Source: Nyssa sinensis (lineage: Eukaryota; Streptophyta; Magnoliopsida; Cornales; Nyssaceae). From it: a stretch of 64,000 nucleotides of DNA. Under the pieces are notes generated by a model. It had not been told where the DNA came from and searched no databases. It saw nothing but the letters and a program-made list of their open reading frames with translations. The DNA is taken from contig CM018048.1 of the NCBI GenBank assembly GCA_008638375.1, forward strand, positions 54,847,847 to 54,911,846. The letters are read 5' to 3'. The position numbers and the translations under genes are program-made. Shown in pieces: positions 59,460-64,000 of the stretch (position 1 is its first letter; the number at the start of each line of letters is the position of its first letter).

Positions 59460-60868
59460 TGTTAGGACTATTCATCACAAGTATTGGCTAATCTGTGAGA
59501 CAAAATTGTCATTGAGTTGTAATGTTGACCAAGTTACTGAGTGTAGAGTCCTTAAGCCTTGTGATCATTAAAGAACGTGTCTAGTTCCAGTTAAAGGCTG
59601 GCTTATTTCTGCATGACTCTCACATACTCATATGGTGAAGCATTGGTAAACACTACGTAAGTTTGGATCAGATCTATCTCACACTCACACACACACACAC
59701 ACACACACAAACTCTCATACATTAAGTTTAACTTGCTATTTTAATATGTGAAAGTGTATAGTGTAATGGTTCTATGAATAATAATAGCTCACTTAATTAT
59801 GCCTAGTACTGAAAGATTGTTTAAGTGGGTTATTCTATGTCATTGATGTAAAACTGGAAATTTTAGGATTTTTTCACAATATTCGTTCGAACAAATCATG
59901 AGTTCGTTCGCACGAATCATAAATTCGTTCACATAATTATTCCTAGTGAGCTTGTCGTATATTTTAACGAAATATTAATTTGTTTGATCTTTCAATCGAA
60001 CGAATTTTTCAAAAATCCATTCGTGAGACATTCGTGAGGACGAGATCCAACCAATTTTCCAGTACCTTTCATATCACATTCGTTCGATAGTTCGTTTGAA
60101 CGAATTGAGGTTTGCGCGAGCAAACACCCAATTTGTGGGAACGAATGTCGCACAGATCAGTTTTGTAATTAGATTTAAATAGTGTGATTTCCTTCCCAAA
60201 AGCCTATCCTATATAAGGATTTGATCTCTAATTCGTGAAAAGACTTTTGGCTACTATCAAAGAGAGTTTCTAAACTTTTCAAAAGTTATTTTGTTCTTCA
60301 TATGTATATTGCACACATAGATCAAATCCTTGAAGAAAGAACCTGAATTCCATCTTCTACATTATTCGTTTGAGTACAAGCTTGTGGATTCAAGTTTGTA
60401 CAATTGGAAGAGTTTGAGGTTGCGTGGAGTTCGCAATTGCGCTTGGATCGTTGTTCGTGGAGTTTGAAGCGACAGATAAACTTGAAGGGTACTTGAGGAT
60501 TCAAGTTTAAGAAGATTCAAATTATCAACAAGGCTTAAAGGATTAAAACTGAGTTGTAAAGAGTTTGTAATCATCGAACCTCTTTTAGTGGATTCACATC
60601 TGGGTCAGCATCCCGGGGTTTTCCAAAGCAGATTTAGTTGATTTATGGCGATATCCTTGTCAACAAATTCGATGCACTGTCTTTATTTTTTACTATTACT
60701 TTATTTATTATTGCTATAGTTTATTTTTGTATGTCACTGAATTTGTTTACACCCATAACAAGTGAATTTGAACATAGTTAAACAAATAAATTTTATTTGC
60801 TAGTGAGACCTATTCACCCCTCCCTCTAGGTCTAATTCTTGACATCTAGACATAGATTGGACCCTTCA
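59460..60868 (+). repeat. 3' LTR of the copia element
   Basis: TGTTAGGACTATTC to ACCCTTCA. It includes a CA microsatellite (59683-59709), the palindromic TTCGTTCGAACGAA-like motifs (59880-60145), a probable promoter (CCTATATAAGGA at 60207-60218) and the C-rich phrase cacccctccctctagg near its end. It has the terminal ~117 bp that the 5' LTR lacks. Confidence 0.9.
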
Positions 60869-60873
60869 TATAG

Positions 60874-61098
60874 CAAAGCAACCTATCTTTAGGTGTATGC
60901 ATACATGATAAATCTTGTACCTAGTCAGAATGATTGGATGGAGACTGGATTGAATCTAATTATGCCCCCTAAAGTAAGAATATAATAAGAAAAAATCCTA
61001 AAAATCCCAGTAAAACTTACAAAGTGTTAAGAAAAAACAAGAACATGGTCTGTTATAGATGCCATCAAAAAGGCCATAATCAGAGGTCATGTAAATGA
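60874..61098 (+). mobile_element. MULE transposase relic, part 2
   Basis: Continues the frame broken at 50107: KATYL, VYAYMINLVPSQNDWMETGL, NLIMPPK, a decayed basic stretch, then the zinc knuckle CYRCHQKGHNQRSCK (61051-61095) and a stop. These are the usual last parts of a plant MULE transposase. Confidence 0.85.
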
Positions 61099-62600
61099 GT
61101 TATTACCAGCAGATCAAAGGTACATCGTATGTTCTAAATGTCATTAAATTTTCTTTTGATTGAAAACTTTATTTAATCGCATGTTGATCCTGTAAGGTTC
61201 AAGCAACAAGACACAAACTAGCTCTGATGCCCATGGTTCACTAAATATGCCCAAACAAGTTTGCTTTGATGTCCATATTGAATTCAATTTATACTTTGTA
61301 ACAACAACTTTTGATACAACACATGAAATTTCTAGTTGTAGATTGTGCCACCTCAACTAATCAATCAACAACAACACCCAATCAATACCTCAGCAGCAGT
61401 ACCCCAATAATAGCTAAAACTCCAGTCAAGGTACAATATTGCAATGTCTTTTATGTAAAAAATTGCAGTTGAAAGTCAATAAATTTAAGCCAATATTGTT
61501 TGATCCTGATCAAATCCAAATACATCATTTTTTGACTTAAATGCCACAAATTCCATGTCCACAAGGATGTCTCTAAGATTGGCTACAACACAACCATCCA
61601 CAAAGGTGCACACAAGGATGTCTCCAAGATTGGCTGCTATTCATCCATCAAAGTTGCAATGCTATAGTAGCATAGAACTTGGACTTGGTTCTGGTAGATC
61701 CAAGGGATGGCACAAAAAGTGGTGAAATAGGAAGTGTAAAGCTTTTATGTTAATGTTACTAATAATGATTTGGGAGAATTTTAATGCATTGAACTAAATT
61801 ATTTGTAACTGATGAAGTGCAAAACTTAATTTTTGACATTTTGGGAATGTATTAAACTAATTGATTTTAATGTTAATTTTTCAATTGGTTAATGTTAATG
61901 TTATTCTTATTCTTAATTATTGATTAAAGACCATATTTTATTCTTATTCAATGTGTCAACTTACAAAGTTGCAGTCAACCAACATGAGACAATTCACATT
62001 CGAAACAAATGTATTAAGTGTATACAAAAGAATTTATAATTCATTCACATTCTTCATTAATATCAAAACAACTTACAATCCAATAGTCAAACAAACTATA
62101 TTTCAACCCAACACTACTAAACAATACACTGTCCACCCTACACTGCTTTAATAAGATTTTCTCATCCACCATAGTGCACCAAGCAACAACCATGACACAA
62201 CCAAAGCACGACAGTAAAAAAAATCTCCTCCCACGAGCAATCTTGATCTCATTCTCCAAATTAGCATTGTTCTTCTCAATCAGCTTAGGCAATACTTCTC
62301 TACCTCTTTGGCACAATAGAATGTCAATTCATTCAAAATACCGATAATTACTAGCAATCTATAACATTACAAAATACCCAAAAATTATGGAAATTTGTAA
62401 AATATTAGTTTCAAAAGTGAAAGTTTTCAATTTTATTTTCAAAATACAAATTTTGACCCAGGTGCAAAATTTTAATTACCCCATAATGACCACAACCATA
62501 AAGCCTCATCCCATAATTTCACAATGTATAGGCTATTCTCGAAATAACTCGAGCTCCAAAATAACAAATTCAAACTTGAGCATTACCAACATGGTTTTCT
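61099..62600. other. Intergenic or transposon-derived DNA
   Basis: On the minus strand at about 62316-62041 is an open stretch LIEKNNANLENEIKIARGRR followed by a hydrophobic segment, which resembles the C-terminal part of plant GRF-zinc-finger small proteins often linked to transposons. No zinc finger is seen. A run of short duplicated phrases (acaaggatgtctc at 61560 and 61612) is also present. Nothing else is supported. Confidence 0.35.
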
Positions 62601-62609
62601 TGTGTAGCT

Positions 62610-64000
62610 TGTCACACCCCAAATCCCCAAAGACCCAGAATGTGATCGACTCCGAATGGTACATCTATTAATATTTAAATAGGAGAAATGAAAATGTTGC
62701 AAAGTGCATGCTTGTGAAAGTGTAGTGGCATGCTAATGATAATATCCGAATAGATGCAAAATCATAAAATAACAAAGCAATCTAAGTAAATTTCAAGGCT
62801 TTTAATTCATTATGAATGGTTCCAATTTTCTTCTCACTTGTCATTTCACAATTATCATAATATTCCATAATTTTCTACAATTCAAGTTTGGGATTTTATT
62901 CCACCTACAACCTAAATGTTGGCTCCCGGCAAGCTTATCGGGTTTTACGAGCTACTAACCCGCTGGACACCACAACCAAATCCCGTGCGGGTTCTCAACT
63001 CACAAGCCGAAGGGAAGCTCACTCCCACATCAAAATTCATAGTCCGAGATCGCAATCTCACATACACTCCAAGGCACACAAAGACGTCACTAGTTTTCCT
63101 GTCTCCCATTTTTCTCTATTTCCTCCATGGATAATTAACTTTTTATCAGTAATAGATTTTTTTTACAATGCATTAACCAACTCATATAAACAAGTATACA
63201 CCATTAAAGGTCCATCCATATCCATTAATCTAACAATTAATAAAGAAAATGAGTGACAATCTAGGTAAAATAAGGAAGAATGATCATGCATTGGGTAATT
63301 ACAACAAATATATATAATTTTTTTCATTCAAGAGACAAGATAATTTTCATATTACCTAACATGTAATTCTTGATAAATGCCAAAAAGAAATACAATTGCA
63401 CGAACCCAATTATAGTTTCAATCCAAATACAACCTTACAATTCTAAGCATCTCCATTTCTTCAAGTTCAGAAACCCTACTTTGTTCTTGAAATTTTTGAG
63501 TTGAGATTTTTCAAGCCCTAGCTTCCCAAATTATAATTGATGTTGGTAAGGCTAAAATTATTGCACTAGAGAACCACACCCCACTCTAATATTCAAGAAA
63601 ATCAATAGGTTTAGATGTAAATTGAAAAAATGAGTGAAACCCTAAGCTTTCCCCATTTTTCCTTATTAGTCATAACTAAAGAAAAAGATTTGTGAGTGAA
63701 AAATTTTGATGTTGTGTGTTTATGGTATATATTCAAAAGGCTAAACTTGTTAAATGACCCATTTAATTTCAAAAGTTGTGGACACTATTAACTTTCTCAT
63801 GCCTTTTATGTCATTTCACCCACAAGTGCACCAAATTACATTTTCATGTCTTTTAGTTGCCTAATTGCATTTTAATGTAATATTATTCAAGTATTTTAAC
63901 TACATGAACATATAAGTTAGGTAAATGACTATTTTATTCCAATGACTACTTCATGTATTTATTTTAACTCCAAATATTTCAAAAATAATAATAATACTCT
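62610..64000 (+). mobile_element. Probable Gypsy-type LTR, running off the window
   Basis: Starts TGTCACACCCCAAATCCC, a common plant Gypsy LTR start. It shares the block with 'ggcaagcttatcgggtttta' (62928-62947) with the segment at 45.2 kb. No coding domain is visible before the window ends. Confidence 0.5.

Larger units (their letters stand above)
50108..60868 (+). mobile_element. Complete but dead Ty1-copia retrotransposon
   Basis: The 10.8-kb element starts TGTTAGGACTATTC and ends ACCCTTCA, with target duplication tatag at 50103-50107 and 60869-60873. Rejoining the flanks restores MULE coding sequence (HIFYS then KATYL), which confirms the borders. Order: 5' LTR, PBS, gag, protease, integrase, RT, RNase H (copia order), an extra ORF, PPT, 3' LTR. 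The LTRs differ at many sites, and all ORFs carry stops or frameshifts, so the insertion is old. Confidence 0.93.

Noticed and set aside
50108..60751. Copia 3' border at 60751 (...TTTACA)
   Set aside because: LTR similarity ends there, but the target duplication and the restored MULE frame place the true end at 60868.

Overview
This window is nuclear DNA of a flowering plant, almost certainly a eudicot. The evidence is AT-rich intergenic DNA, GT-AG introns, plant-type F-actin capping protein beta and four-MA3-domain (MRF/ECIP1-type) genes, CLE peptide genes, and many plant transposons (Ty1-copia, LINE, MULE, CACTA, tRNA-like SINE, MITEs). I cannot name the species.

Layout. 0.5-3.5 kb: decayed LINE on the minus strand. 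4.2-7.3 kb (minus): six exons of capping protein subunit beta (CPB), with a one-base frameshift in exon 3 and no terminal exon; the LINE lies just downstream. 7.5-12.2 kb: AT-rich intergenic DNA. 12.5-19.7 kb (plus): an intact MA3-domain translation regulatory factor gene with 5' UTR introns and a 2.1-kb 3' UTR intron. 17.3-36.1 kb: a 9.2-kb tandem duplication (copy A 17323-26546, copy B 26868-36122) with a short copia fragment at the joint. It starts inside the 3' UTR intron of the MA3 gene, so the last UTR exon is duplicated without its coding region.

The most interesting content is at 21.9-40.8 kb (minus): a cluster of CLE-peptide precursor loci, several of them multi-CLE 'polyproteins'. 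The intact gene in copy B (31665-33236, 523 aa) has a signal peptide, one degenerate CLE motif and eight perfect copies of a TDIF-like dodecapeptide, HDVPNGPNPIQN. Its copy A twin (21918-23486) is broken by two frameshifts and a stop codon. A third gene (39411-40744) carries ten A-type motifs (RNVPTGPNPLHN and variants) and has a frameshift after the fifth. Smaller relics with one or two CLE motifs lie at 25.4, 35.1, 36.1 and 37.9-38.2 kb. The four loci that keep their 5' end share a similar leader peptide and a TATA box about 70 bp upstream of the ATG. If expressed, these loci would be a tandem source of both TDIF-like (B-type) and CLV3/CLE19-like (A-type) signals.

43-64 kb is a transposon graveyard. 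It holds a MITE, two Gypsy-like LTR segments, an orphan copia-like 3' LTR, and a MULE transposase gene interrupted by a TIR element and by a complete but dead Ty1-copia element (50108-60868, TSD tatag). The copia element has an extra ORF between pol and the 3' LTR that resembles the 'putative plant transposon protein' family.
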